In this document: piece after piece, positions 34,490 through 45,839 of the stretch
Layout of the letters: every line of letters starts with the position of its first letter
Numbering within the stretch: position 1 is the first letter of the stretch
Assembly (NCBI RefSeq): GCF_016086655.4
Contig: NC_052140.2
Location: 20,212,001-20,276,000, forward strand
DNA: 64,000 nt
Reading direction: 5' to 3'
Source: Lepeophtheirus salmonis
Taxonomy: Eukaryota > Arthropoda > Copepoda > Siphonostomatoida > Caligidae
The notes under the pieces: model-generated
What the model was told of the DNA's origin: nothing
Database searches by the model: none
Seen by the model: only the letters and a program-made list of their open reading frames with translations
Program-made: the position numbers and the translations under genes

Positions 34490-35440
34490 GCCCCTTCTAT
34501 GAGTTTACGTGAAAGTGTAATCCGATTTTGTAAATATCAATGATAGCTATATAAGCTAGAAGGAAAGTAAGTTTGTTCCTTATTATTTCAATAATAATAA
34601 TAGTGGCTTAGGAAGAAAAGTTCAGTTTTCATGCTACAACTTCAAGACTTGTGTATTTTACATTTGTACAACCATCAGCTATACCAAAAATATATCCATT
34701 CTATTTACAAAATATATGACCAAAATATACCTTTTCAAATATTCTTTCGAACCATTTATAAAGCATAGTCTCCCAAAAATTCTTAATTGACGATAATCCC
34801 AGACCACGGACTTACGATAATTTTTAAGAAACGTCATTCAACTTCTTTTTGTGTTGACGCACTCCAAATGTCAAATGATATGTTTTCACATGTATTTATG
34901 GAAGGCATTGCAACTATGTTCCCATTACCAAAGGATTCATTTTAGCTGCTAAGGTTGTGACTTCTAGGAAAAGTTTATGTGACTTAAGACGACAATGATT
35001 CTTCCTTATCCACTATTTCAAAAATAGCGCTACAATTAAAATACCTCATGATATGTTATCAAACAAATAATTTATACCCAAACAGTCATGAAAACATTTC
35101 CTTGTTACGGGATCATGTCATTTAGGTATATATTTTGCATAGATAGGAATAAAATTATTTATGTGGATGTTAATTCTTCTTCGCTTAGTACCATAAGTAA
35201 TATAATAGTAAATCATGAATTTAAGTAGGGGGAGTACGTGGCACCGTTTTGTTTTTGGCACAATCACTCGGAGCTGGTCTAACCAAGATATTTATAATAA
35301 GGTAGGAACCTTAGGAAAGAAAAAAGTAAGTCATAGTACGAAGTTTGTCTGTTCGTAAAGCTGAATAATCTCGAGCAATCCCGTTGAAAAATAGGACGGT
35401 TCTTTGCCCCGGATCTGAGTTACCCAGGTACAGTATAAGT
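34490..35440. other. AT-rich spacer, no gene seen
   Basis: No supported coding sequence or repeat. Confidence 0.4.
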
Positions 35441-35444
35441 AAAC

Positions 35445-35930
35445 TTGTATTACATCAGCAAAGTGGCGGCATCTTCCATTTACTCCTTGGTATCTAAAGT
35501 TTTGAAATCTCCTGTTGCGTGTCTTATTATCACTAAGGAATGCATAAGGAGCTTAGATCTTCCTCAAACATGGGAGAGGAGGATTATGTGTTCTCTGAAA
35601 GTTGGGAAGTTTATCTCACAATTTGAGATATCGACTAAGTTGATTAGTTTTTCTCTATATTGTAAAGGCTTTGGAAAAGTATACAACAATGTCAAACACG
35701 CTTTACATTCCTGTCCACTTTTAAAAATTATAAAGGATATTATATTACTTAATTCCGAGTATATTTCACATTTTGAGCCCAGATATTGGGAATCATTTAT
35801 GCTATTTGGTATTCCTTTTAACAGGAGGCAGAGTTCAGAAGAGGAAAAAGTAAATAGTGTGGCTGTCAGTAATTGTAAAGCTCATATACCTCAACAGCTC
35901 ACAGAAGATTGGATGATTGACTGAAGAAAT
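35445..35930 (+). pseudogene. 159-codon ORF resembling the C-terminal region of a LINE polyprotein
   Basis: The longest single-frame ORF outside the secreted-protein gene. 'VKHALHSCPLLKIIKDIILL' and, later, 'WESFMLFGIPF' resemble the region after reverse transcriptase in several non-LTR retrotransposons, where 'H-L--CP--' precedes a poorly conserved tail. After the TGA a broken frame reads 'LRTILISTAARYTTLSLRIA', also seen in such tails ('--GRYTIWK-R'). I see no RT core nearby. It could be an unrelated hypothetical gene; the LINE reading is inference. Confidence 0.35.
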
Positions 35931-35934
35931 CTGA

Positions 35935-37095
35935 GAACTATCTTAATATCGACTGCAGCAAGATACACTACTTTATCCTTGAGGATTGCCCAATATCAAG
36001 ACTCATCGTGGAATTATGCCGCGGAATTAATTTGATATTTTTCATCGATATCACTTCGTTCTGAATGTATTCTTGTGATGATTATTAAGTGACATAAGAA
36101 TTAGAGGAAGGAAAATGAAGGTTGAGATGTTTTTTTCCCTTCTTGTTTCATTTATTTGAGTTGTTTTGCTGTTGTTTTATATTTGTTAAGTACATTGGGT
36201 ATCTGTATATGTAAATTGTCGTATTTAATAGCTTCATTATTTATTTTATTGAGTTTTAAGGACTTTACGAAGGAAATTAATTTTTAACTATAATGTTAAA
36301 TGATGTTTTTTATACAAACACAAATTTCCTGATAAGTGTGTATTTATATTTTTGTACACTCAAATATTTATAAATAAATACCTTGTGGTTGAGATAAAAA
36401 CAAAATGGCTTGTATTATCGGAAAAGAAGCCAAAGATCCGAGATTCGAGCCGGCATTGAGTATACAAACTTTTAGGCGCTCTAAAAAAATATCTGACGGA
36501 TCTTCCAGATCTTAAAAAGTGTGTTGTGTTGCTTAAAACTGAATCCTATTTATCAAAAAAAGATTATATCTATATCAAACATACACTCTATTTATTTTGA
36601 TTAGTGATAGGAGACACACCTTCATAAACAGTTCAGGAGCGTCTCCATAGAGTGGGACTGGAATTTTTGTTTTTTTACAAAATATGATGATTCTATGAGG
36701 AAATAGGTGTAAATAAAAAAAAGGTCATTCGAGCAAGTTATGCAACAGGAAAAACTAAAAAAAAATCAAATAACCAAGCCCCTAAAATATAATCCTGTTG
36801 ATGCCCCTCCAGTTGCATAGTGTGGTTATTCTATACTGCGTTATCTCACCCGTCAGTTGGTAGTAAACCAATTCTTCCCATCTATATAATTGTTGTAGAA
36901 ATTGTTGAGAATGATTCACAATTGATAGTTTAAAAGGAGATAATTATTATTTCACTAATGAACGTTCAGAACATTTATTTCGAGAAAAGAAGCAAAAACA
37001 TCGGAATTTGATACAAAAATACAATTTATATTGTTGTGAAAACGAGATAACACCCTTGCTCACATACACAAAAATACATATAGGATTTACTAGAT
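35935..37095. other. AT-rich spacer with a partial repeat B
   Basis: Near 36955-37000 GAACGTTCAGAACATTTATT and GAAAAGAAGCAAAAACATC look like the reverse orientation of the repeat B flank (GAACGTTGATTGGTTGAA at 56891). No gene is supported. Confidence 0.35.
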
Positions 37096-37099
37096 TGAA

Positions 37100-37300
37100 A
37101 ACTGTCAAATTTGCTTCTTCTTTTCCTATAATCAGTTATCTTAAAATTGATTGGTTGAATACGAATGAGTTCTTTTTAAGCTATGAACAGTTATCCATCA
37201 TTACTCAAAAATAATTCTATAATTGGAAGAATTGGCCAAATACTAACTGATGTTGAGCCTTTTCTGTTTCTTGTAGGAGCAGGGGTTGAGAAATAAAATA
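37100..37300 (+). repeat. Dispersed repeat B, copy 3
   Basis: AAAATTGATTGGTTGAATAC, AGCTATGAACAGTTATCCAT, AATTGGCCAAATACTAACTG and GAGCCTTTTCTGTTTCTTGT line up in order with 56888-57040, giving a unit of at least 170 bp. Confidence 0.55.
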
Positions 37301-37551
37301 AACGCGTCCAATTTTATAATAATAAGTAATAATTTTGTTCTTGTTGTAATAACATTGGGATATTTACTGTTTCGGCATCAGTAAAAATGTAACCGTAGCA
37401 CTGATCCTATTTTATTTAGGTCTGAACTTTGAGTAAAATGGTTATAAAAATCGAGACAAGGATCTGTCTAATTTTGATTTCAGAGCTGGATCCGAAATTA
37501 CACTAAGGTTAATTGAAATACAATGTTAGACCATCATGTAATGAGGCTTTC

Positions 37552-37747
37552 TAGAATTTTCAATTTGATGTATTTTACCGACTGCACGGCAAGACTGGCA
37601 GATTTTTACAAAACACGCAACCATTCATAATGTATGACGTCACTATTCATAGAATTTTCAATTGAATGTATCGTACCGACTGCTGTGCAAGAAATTCAGA
37701 TTTTTATAAAATACGTAACCACTCATACACTATGACGTCAACATTAA
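37552..37747. repeat. 98-bp tandem duplication, each unit ending in TGACGTCA
   Basis: Units start at 37552 and 37650 (TAGAATTTTCAATT...). Shared words in order are ACCGACTGC, CAGATTTTTA, ACGCAACCATTCATA/ACGTAACCACTCATA, and a terminal TATGACGTCA. The octamer TGACGTCA is the CRE/ATF palindrome, repeated exactly once per unit. About 80% identity suggests an old duplication. Confidence 0.75.
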
Positions 37748-37925
37748 AAAGCATAGTGGAAGTCAAAAATCAGTCGTACACGCGTCAGGCTATAAACTTG
37801 TATTTCTTTTAGCCTTGGGTTATCTGAAATTTAACAGAGTATTTACGTCTAAAGGTCAGAACTGAATCCCCCTTATCTTTAATCCTGGGTAATAAAACTA
37901 TTATTCTATTAAACTAATAAATTTA

Positions 37926-38833
37926 TGAATGGATAAAAAGTAACTTTATATTTACCATTTTTTTAAACTAATTATATCTCGTTTATTATACGTTCATATA
38001 ATAAAGTCATGTGAAGGTGTGAGGGTATACTACAAACGCTCTTTGGACAGTATTGCGGTTGGACGGTTCAGCCGTGAATTATCGTGCGTCGAGTATGGAG
38101 GTATCATATGGATAAATTCCCCAAATTTTACTACCTGAAAGAGAAAAACGCCTCATTTCTGAATCAGATTGTGACAGGCAAAGAAAAATGGATAACTTCC
38201 GTCATTGTTAGCGGCAGACAATTTATTTGTGGCCGAAAAAACAATAAAGCGGACCATACCATATCCAAGCCAGGATTGACTGCCAGGAAGGTTGAGTTGT
38301 GTGTTTAGTGGGATTGGTAGGGAATAATGTACTATGAGCTTCTACCTATGGCCAAACGCTCAATTGTGGCATCGGCTGTGAACGAATCGACCGTTTGAAG
38401 CGTCCAATCGAACAAAAGTGGCCACCATGGTGAATAGGGTAGGAATCAAGTTTCATCGAGTCAACGCCTGGCCGCATGGTTCTTTAATGATTCGCCAGAA
38501 GCTCTGGGAACTCGGATGGAAATTTTTTATGCATCCACCCTACAGTCCCAACCTGGCACAAAGTGACTACTACCTATTCCTGTCTATGGCCTATGCGCTT
38601 AGGGCTACCAATCAGCCCTCAATATAGGCCTCTGAAATTTGGGTCTATGAGTTGTTCCCCAATAGGAACAAGGATTTTTATGTAAAGGGCATTATGAAGT
38701 TGGATGTTTTTTGGCAACAAAATTATTGAATAGAACCAGGCATACTTGGCTGAAATTGGAGGATTGTAACACTTCTTATAAGGCATTGAAATAAAGGAGA
38801 AAATACAAATTCCTCTTTCTCCAACATATTATA
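37926..38833 (+). mobile_element. DD34D mariner with a different (N-terminal) deletion
   Basis: The leader (GTGAGGGTATACTACAAACG, GAATTATCGTGCGTCGAGTA, ATGGAGGT) matches its sisters. The frame at 38084 then passes straight to 'IVTGKEKWITSVIVSG' (the GDEKWI first-Asp block, Asp now Lys). Later 'GIKFHRVNAWPHGSLMIRQK', 'LWELGWKFFMHPPYSPNLAQ', 'SDYY' keeps 34-residue spacing, but the second Asp (QDNA) is Val. The 3' end GAAAATACAAATTCCTC and the TIR close at about 38833. Unlike the other copies it retains the first-Asp block and lacks the HTH part. Confidence 0.8.
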
Positions 38834-38839
38834 ATAAAG

Positions 38840-39275
38840 GTAATAAATATCAAACTTAATATTTTTAAAGTGATGTCAAAATTGCTATTCAAGATTACGG
38901 GGACTTTAAATTTTACTTCAGAGGCATTTAGGACTTTTTTTATTTTTTATTTTCTTATTCTTTGTTCAGTTGTTTTTGTCCTAATTAACTCCTTGAACTT
39001 TAAATACTATTATATCATTAATTACTAAATCGATTACCTCCCTTTAACTCTTAAGTTAACCACATATAATTATATTCTCCTAAAAAAATCAAGCTTAAAA
39101 GTCTAAACCTGAAAGGCAATTAACATATAAAAATTACCACAACCTTATATACTCTAAGACTGTGTGGGAATTACAGAATAAGGGTAATAATTACCCGTGA
39201 TGCTAATCGATAGTATTTTGAGCCGGATAAAAAAAATCAAGAGGGTAACCCTGAGAATTTAAGGACTTTTTTGTA
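38840..39275. other. AT-rich spacer, no gene seen
   Basis: No supported feature. Confidence 0.4.
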
Positions 39276-39279
39276 GGAG

Positions 39280-39505
39280 AGAAGCTTCAATGTCTGGACG
39301 TTTCTATGATCAGCTACAACTCGTTGTAACGAAGGAAAAGGGTAGAAAGAAATAAACAATCCAATTAGTAAGGAAATTTCGGATGTCAATGCTCAATTCT
39401 ACTTCCAGTTCAACAACACCAGGGCGTCCGCATAATTTTCTGCTTTTGAAAATTTTTACCAAAAAATTAAATTTTGTAGGAATAGCTGTGAATTTTTTTA
39501 CACTA
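39280..39505 (+). repeat. Dispersed repeat A (copy 6) joined to an A/T minisatellite start
   Basis: GGATGTCAATGCTCAATTCT then ACTTCCAGTTCAACAACACC is a diverged repeat A core. It is followed at once by CAGGGCGTCCGCATAA and TTTTGAAAATTTTTACCAAA, the cap and vocabulary of the A/T minisatellite family (cf. GGCGTCCGCAGGGGG, reversed, near 50780). Confidence 0.5.
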
Positions 39506-39839
39506 ATCATATTTAGTGGAGTATTTGAATACGTATAAAGAATAATATTAAGATGCATGGTTTCAGCAATCAAAAAATTATTATATATTTCATAATTTAT
39601 TCTGCAAAATATTTTAATATACTCAATAGTTTATTTGTCAACATTGATACAATGATTACTTATTTTTTCCTTTAAGGCTCAACTTTTATTTAAAAAATAT
39701 TCGCAAGTTTTGCACAGCAATTGCAAAAAATATTATTAAGCCTGTACAATTTATTTGTCTAAAAAAATCATTGCAGATAAATTCGTAGATGTATTAAAGC
39801 CTTCCAGACCTTAACCAGAATACATATCATTCTTGATTT

Positions 39840-40480
39840 GTAACATACAAAAGGTTATTTAGTGTGAATTACCAAGGTAATTGATAAGTTGTTAGTAGAT
39901 ACTACAAACATTCTTGGGCATTATTTTGCTTATTGTGAATTATCGCGAGTAGAGTATAGTGGTCTTAAAGAAAGAAATTAGCCACAGATAGGCCGTCGTG
40001 TTAAGCAGTCTTAGTATCGTCCAAAAGCTGGACATTGAGCGTAAAACCGTTTTGATCCATTTGTTGAGGTCTGGAAACTCGAGCAGGGGAGGAATATTGT
40101 TTAATCAAGAGAACAACTGTCCGCATACATCTTTGATGACGAGCCAGAACCTCTGGGAGCTCGGATGGGAAGTTCTAATGTATTCACTTTACAGTCCGGA
40201 CCTCGGACGAAGTGGCTAACACATTTTCTTATCTATGACCAATGCACTTGGGGGGGTACAAATTTGGCCTCAATAGAGGCCTGTGAAAATTGGTTGTCTG
40301 AGTTTTAAGCCAATATGGACAAGGACTTCTACGAAAATGGTATTATGAAGTTGGATTCTCATTGGCAACAAGTTATCGAACAGACCATGCATACTTGGCT
40401 TGAATCGGATGATTGTAATAATTCTTATAAAGCTTTGAAATCAAGTTGAAAATACAAAATTGCTTTTCTCCAAACTATTA
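39840..40480 (+). mobile_element. DD34D mariner, internally deleted
   Basis: The leader TAGATACTACAAACATTC and GTGAATTATCGCGAGTAGAG leads into 'SLSIVQKLDIERKTVLIHLL' (end of HTH region), then across the shared junction to 'GILFNQENNCPHTSLMTSQN', 'LWELGWEVLMYSLYSPDLG'. The second Asp is Glu here (QEN). The 3' end GAAAATACAAAATTGCTTTT and CTCCAAACTATTATATA are well preserved. The left TIR is poorly preserved, so that boundary is approximate. Confidence 0.75.
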
Positions 40481-40484
40481 TATA

Positions 40485-41152
40485 CAGGTTGGTGATTTAT
40501 TTCCAGAAAATTTAGGGATAATGTAAATAACAATTTATTTACCAAATTTAATTCATTAATTTATAAATCTTTGGCTTTTACATGGCGGAGTCCATAGTTA
40601 AGTCAATCACTCAAACCAGCCACAACCTCCGAACCGACATGGAACATGGCACAGCCCTTGACGGGCTGATTACCTCTACAATGGAAGCTTGCAGGGAGTC
40701 AACAGTGTTATATGCACGTTTATTGAACAACCTTTTGAAGATAAGATATAGTTATGAAAGGGTTTCAGACCTGGCGAGCTAAGAGGTCAGATACCCATTA
40801 ATTTTAATCGTGTATTCTGTTAATTTATCACGTTATATTAGTCCATAATGATAATGAGTATTCCTTGCAGTTGTTTTCGAACCATTCGACTCTTTCAATG
40901 CCTTGCTAACATCGTCAACAGTTGATTTGGGCAGCTTCGTAAACTCAATAATCTCCTTGGACGTGCACCCGGCACAATTGCACACAATAATGGCCTCAAG
41001 GCATTTGTATTCGGGGGATATTTCAAGGATTTTGAATTTTTTCTTATACAGGTTTGGCCGTTGAATCAGATGAGAACACTTTCCTAAATATATGTAGATC
41101 TAAGTGTTGCCAAGATATTGTGGTCTAAACTGGATTGAGAATACGCACCCTG
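40485..41152 (-). mobile_element. TIR-bounded, internally deleted mariner abutting the previous element (668 bp)
   Basis: Right end (reversed) CAGGGTGCGTATTCTCAATC and left end CAGGTTGGTGATTTATTTCC are both TA-flanked (40483-40484, 41153-41154). On the minus strand the N-terminus 'KFKILEISPEYKCLEAIIVC', 'TSKEIIEFTKLPKSTVDDVS', 'KALKESN' is followed after a deletion by 'VDSLQASIVEVI' and 'MSVRRLWLV', the C-terminal part. It starts at the last TA of the neighbouring DD34D element. The plus ORF 40582-40782 is a shadow. Confidence 0.75.
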
Positions 41153-41264
41153 TATTAAATTTTTAATAAAATTATAGTGTTCCATTTTGAATTGGTTTAT
41201 GTTTGAAAGGCTTTATATTGTCTCTGGATTACCTGCATCACCATATAATTAATGTTAAATGCAA

Positions 41265-42173
41265 CTAAGCTTGATTAATAGTGGAGATTTTTAAAGTACA
41301 AAGGTGACACATAAGTCTAAGGACAACTTGATCCGCCGAGAATGTGCTCGAAAGTGATTTGCCACCACTCTTGCATATATTTTGGAGTATTCGAAGGTAC
41401 TCCGTCCTGCTAGTGCAGTTCATGGATACAGGGAAGTATTTGGGACTGTAAAATGTCCATATAGACATGTTGATTGACCTTCACAAGTTCAAGGGAATAT
41501 CATCAATGCCCCGACACACCACCCAGTCGTTGTGGCAGTTTTAAGCCAGCCCTATGGTGAAGATATTCTCCTCACACCAAATAATTGAAACGTGCCTACA
41601 AGAATGGAGAAATTTGAGAAGGACCATCGCCCAGGTAAGCCTATTAGCCATTATGGTTTAGGTTAGAAGCTATGACACTTTTGTAGACGATACGGCTTCA
41701 TCCTCAGGCCATGCCTGACAACCCCTCGCAAGGTTGATTGAGACTCACCATCCTAATGAGGTCTTTCTCATGGAGTGCTTCTTTTGACAGTTGGTTTTCC
41801 AACCTGTTGCCTTGATCAACCTAGGTGCTTTCTGCGGCCTCGAATAACCACTCCAGGGCTTATCATCGACACTCCAAGTCTCCTTGTACCTCCTGATAGT
41901 ATAGTGTACATATTACCTGGAAAAACTGAGGTCTTTCAGAGCCTTGGTAATGGTCCTCTTCCCTTCCAAATGAAACGAAATGATGGCGTGCTTCGGGTTC
42001 ATGATTGTTGTTAAAAGCTCCACAAAGCGTTTCTGATTTTTTTTTAATTCATAACAAACTAAGATGGAGTTTACATGAATCATATGCAAAAAAAAATAGA
42101 GTTAAAAAATATACACCCGTCTGGTAGAAATATTAAACTGAAGTTGCTGTCATAAGACCTATGATTCACCCTG
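41265..42173 (-). mobile_element. Mariner relic with one end, long broken transposase
   Basis: The 5' end (reversed) CAGGGTGAATCATAGGTCTT is TA-flanked at 42174-42175. Minus-strand frames read 'MNPKHAIISFHLEGKRTITK', 'IRRYKETWSVDDKPWSGYSR' (HTH and SGRP hook), 'HVSIIWCEENIFT' (first Asp region, Asp lost), 'VNQHVYMDILQSQILPCIHE', 'QDGVPSNTPKYMQEW' (second Asp) and decay before the third. No 3' end was found; the sequence is cut off near 41265. Confidence 0.75.
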
Positions 42174-42179
42174 TATACT

Positions 42180-42710
42180 TACGTGCCAAAAGGGCTTGCC
42201 TCTCCTCACACACGCAACCTCCCATTTGCACGCTTGTCAAACCCTTGGTTATTAATCTTTTTTATAAAATATAATGAGCCTAGCTCTGAATGTTAAACTA
42301 ACTTTGCCTTTGACCCGATGAAGTAAAGATCAAATGTACATATAATTAATGTCCTTAAAAACTTGATACTTTTTTATATTATTAGCTTAATATTTATTAT
42401 TGTAAGTACAGTATTTTTGAGGTGTGCAACAGAGAGGCGGAAATGTATTTACTAAGTAACGATAATAACTTATCAAATTGCATCATTTGATACTCATGGT
42501 TGATTACTGCAAAAAGTAGCAGTTATATGACGTGTGAAGTGGATTTCCTGTCTACTTAGGGTTAACGCAAGATGGGATTCATTTTGAAGTTGAGATCTTA
42601 CATATTCGCATCGTATGGAGATGGTCGAGAGTCAACAAAAAGATAATATTTAGCCTAAATCTAGAAAAAGAGAAATGCCCAAGTTTATATATACGCATCA
42701 CATATAACGG
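42180..42710. other. AT-rich spacer, no gene seen
   Basis: No supported coding or repeat block between two mariner relics. Confidence 0.4.
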
Positions 42711-42714
42711 GTGG

Positions 42715-43500
42715 AAACTATAAACTTACACACTTGGAAAGAAACAAGAAAATCACCTGCCAATCATAATTATACATTCAACAAAGACCTTTATTAATAC
42801 CACTGTCAAATTGATATTGTATATTCGGCCGCCATTGGCCTCGCAGACAAGCTTTTTGCCAAAAGAGAAGGAAGTATTGGTAATGGTGTTTGGTTACCGG
42901 CCAGCACTTCTCATTCTCAGAGGCCTTTATGGCTTCAATGTTCGGATGACGGACGCTACAGGCCCTCCTTTGGAAGTACAGCTAGAAAGAAAAACTGAGA
43001 AGATTTACATTCAGAGTGTATGGTAGCCATATTTCAGAAATCGATGTTGTTAGCTAAGAAGGTCTGATTATTTTTGCAGGGCTCCCATCTTGCAGATGGA
43101 ATTTCTATGAGCCCGTGAGTAAGTTGGCCATGAAAATATCTACCTATATGGCTGCCGTGAGACTGTAGCCCTCTGAGAAACAGATTAGGGGTGTTCAACG
43201 CTGTTGAAGTCAACAATGCCAAGTCCCATAGCGTTATGCTTCCTATCTATGGTCTTTTTGTGGTTCCTTTTCTTAACATTGTGGATGGTCTGACGAGCCA
43301 TTCCTGTCAGACTGGCCATCTCTGTCGGAGTGTGACCCGCACGAAGAAGAGTTGATTTCCTAACCCTGGAATCCTGCTGCAATAACATTTCTCGTCTGTT
43401 TTTCAAAAATTCAAAAAGCAGCAGATGCTTGAGATACATCGCTACCTATACAATAATAAATACCTCTAAATAAAGCCGAATTAAGGAGGGTTTTTACAGG
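42715..43500 (-). mobile_element. Internally deleted mariner relic
   Basis: Minus-strand order: 'VRKSTLLRAGHTPTEMASLT', 'GMARQTIHNVKKRNHKK' (HTH), then 'LTHGLIEIPSARWEPCKNNQ', 'TFLANNIDF' (around the second Asp: HLQDGSPAK in another frame), then 'RRACSVRHPNIEAIKASENE' and 'CWPVTKHHYQYF' (C-terminus). The region between HTH and the second Asp is deleted. Ends not resolved; the plus ORF at 42811-43026 is a shadow. Confidence 0.7.
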
Positions 43501-43699
43501 TGTAAAATGTCTTCAAGGAATCATCAAAATCATGTTGTATAATCGAGCTAAAATCTAAATTTTCTCAATTTATTTGATAAAATTCAAGAAAAATGAGCTA
43601 TTTCCTATAGCCAACGCCGGCGTTATGAAGAAAATATGTCATTGGCTCATTGTATTAAAATACCAGATTATGGTAATTAATTATAAAGGGATATATTAT

Positions 43700-43992
43700 G
43701 GTTTTCGAATCAATCAGAGAAATGAAAGGGATGTCAAAAGCCAGGGTTGCAAAGTTCTTTTTGGAGACCTCCCTATATTCCAGTCTGGTCAAAAATAACG
43801 TGTCGACCATACTCCAAAGGTACCAACCCGCTCAACTTTTCCTTCTGGCCACATATCAAGGCTAGGGCCTGCCGGACAAGGGTGTGGAATCTACGAGCTC
43901 TCAATGCTTCCGTTGATGAGCACTGGAACTCCATGAGTTCAAATTACATGAAGATAAGAAAGGGCAACACATGTGTCAACGTCTGTAAATAG
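43700..43992 (+). mobile_element. Mariner transposase C-terminal relic
   Basis: The frame ending at 43992 reads 'CRPYSKGTNPLNFSFWPHIK', 'ARACRTRVWNLRALNASVDE', 'HWNSMSSNYMKIRKGNTCVN'. This matches 'WPPYSKDLNPLDFSVWPHIE', 'A-AC-TRHANL-ALKASV--EWD' and 'MSS-YI--VC'. The third Asp is changed (NPLN). It is cut by the foldback that starts at 44001. Confidence 0.7.
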
Positions 43993-44000
43993 GGTGCCCA

Positions 44001-44586
44001 GTACTTTTGCCTTAAATTATTTTGTCTCTGGACATTTTGCCCTTAACCATTGATCCTCAGGACATGTCCCCTTAAAATAAAATTAAATGAGGTTAATACG
44101 CCGTTATTGTTTATTTTTAGATGAAATTGATGTTCTTTTTTAACTTTTGAATCAAAATATGTCATGTTTATAACATATATAACCCCATATATTGGCGATT
44201 TTCTAATTGGAAGAATGATGGAATTATGCTCTTGCCTTGTATAAGGCTTTTTTTTTTTGTCAATCTATGAGTCTTTTCTAAAATGAATAATCCATCATGT
44301 CTAATAATAATTAATAGCTGAGTAGTGATTATCATTTCTTCAGTTTGAATCCTGTTTTTGTTTATCAAATAATACTAATTTTATGATCTATTTTGTTTCT
44401 GGTTCGAACTTATTAAATAGTGAAATTTCAATCCTAAGTATGTAATGAAATGTTGGGCATAATTATATTATAATTTATTTATTTTTTGAGGTGAAATATC
44501 CTTGATATAAAATGGTTTTAATGGTCCTAAGGCGAAATGGTTTAAGGCAAAATGTCCTGACGGAAAATAGTTTAAGGCAAAAGTAC
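44001..44586. mobile_element. 586-bp foldback/MITE with 15-bp phrase-repeat arms
   Basis: Left arm 44001-44078 and right arm 44508-44586 are inverted, with a perfect 16-bp outer match GTACTTTTGCCTTAAA. Each arm is an array of 15-bp units alternating TTTTGCCTTAAACCA-like and TTTTGCCTCAGGACA-like forms (left: TTTTGCCTTAAATTA, TTTTGTCTCTGGACA, TTTTGCCCTTAACCA, TTGATCCTCAGGACA). The centre is AT-rich and non-coding. Because the ends are GTAC the exact boundary and target duplication are ambiguous. It lies between two related mariner C-terminal relics. Confidence 0.8.
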
Positions 44587-44629
44587 CTAATACTGTACAA
44601 AGTTTATTTTATGAAGTTTCCCAAATTAA

Positions 44630-44840
44630 ACTGTGGCCACCATAATTGCCAGAGGCCAACCCGCTCCATCGTTCCTTCTGTATGCATGTGGAGGCCTATA
44701 CAACTGTAGACAAGGGCACATAATTTCGAGGCTCTTAAAGTTTTCGTTGATAATCATTGCAACTTTATTAGACCTTATTACACTTATTTCCACCTTTCAA
44801 CGGCACAGCATGGCCACTATGAAAGTCGATAAAGACAACG
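44630..44840 (+). mobile_element. Mariner transposase C-terminal relic, sister of 43700-43992
   Basis: One plus frame reads 'TRSIVPSVCMWRPIQL', stop, 'TRAHNFEALKVFVDNHCNFI', 'RPYY', aligning with 'NPL-FSVWPHIEA-', 'TRHANL-ALK-FV--HWD-' of the neighbouring relic. Same family; both are C-terminal only. Confidence 0.6.
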
Positions 44841-44849
44841 TTAAAAATA

Positions 44850-45835
44850 AAAATTGGTTCAGCACATTTCCCAACATCTGGTTAAAGCTTAGTGGATGTA
44901 GTTTTTGAAATTTAAATTGTTCAAATTTTCAAATTCAAAATATCTAAGGCTCAATTTACGAGTCTGGTAATGCACACATATATGCAAGCTGACCCACCCA
45001 AAATTCAATCCAGGAAATGGCTTTCCCACCGTGAGTCACAGGCTACATATATTACAAAAAAAATAATATGTACTAAAAATAGTTAGACCCGCAAAAAACA
45101 CAGTGCTATAAGCTTACCGTTAGGAGAATGTGTGCGTCTTACTATGTGCTTAGCTAGCCTAGCATTTTGCAAATCTGAAGTCACTCCTCTTTGTTGTAAT
45201 TGAATGCATGTGCATGATCCTTTTGCAAAAATAATTATTTTAACAATATTCTGCGTAAATAAAGTATAATTAACTTATTCATTAATTATGTACATTTGTA
45301 TTTTCAAATATCTTAAAAGACTCCTTCATTTGAGATCCTTTTTAAGGAGCTTAATTATGTTATTCAATATATTGACAATGATAGGATCATGCACAAAGTA
45401 CAGTAACTCATCTTCCTTATTTTACGTGATGTTTTGTTGTCATTATGTGCCAATGGAGTTGTATCCTTTTTATTTTTCAACATGTGGCCTGACAACAAAT
45501 TAGCAAACTGTATTTATTTTTCTCAAAATGGAGTGTGGATTACATTTATATTCTTTGACAAATTATTCTTATTAAAGCCTTGAGAAGTTACACAAAAAGT
45601 CTTTAAAATTAATCGTCGCAATAAAAGAATGTGAAATTGATGGATTTTCTAAATCGTTTACGACAAATATTGATTAAAAACGACTCCCCAGTACTGTTTT
45701 TATATAAAAGAGGAGTCTTTATTTTAATAGGGTGCATAACTCTCCAGGGCCTCTGATGGATGATATCCGTTTTCTTTTATATTAATAATTAACAGAATTC
45801 TCAACGAATTCTTGTATCCTCTTGATTTTACTTAC
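44850..45835. other. AT-rich spacer, no gene seen
   Basis: No supported gene. The 71-codon ORF at 45288-45503 is AT-driven and hydrophobic without a recognised motif. Confidence 0.4.
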
Positions 45836-45839
45836 TTTT

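Noticed and set aside
36430..36470. Second Pol III B-box-like site (GAGATTCGAGCC)
   Set aside because: No stem structure or A box can be drawn around it.
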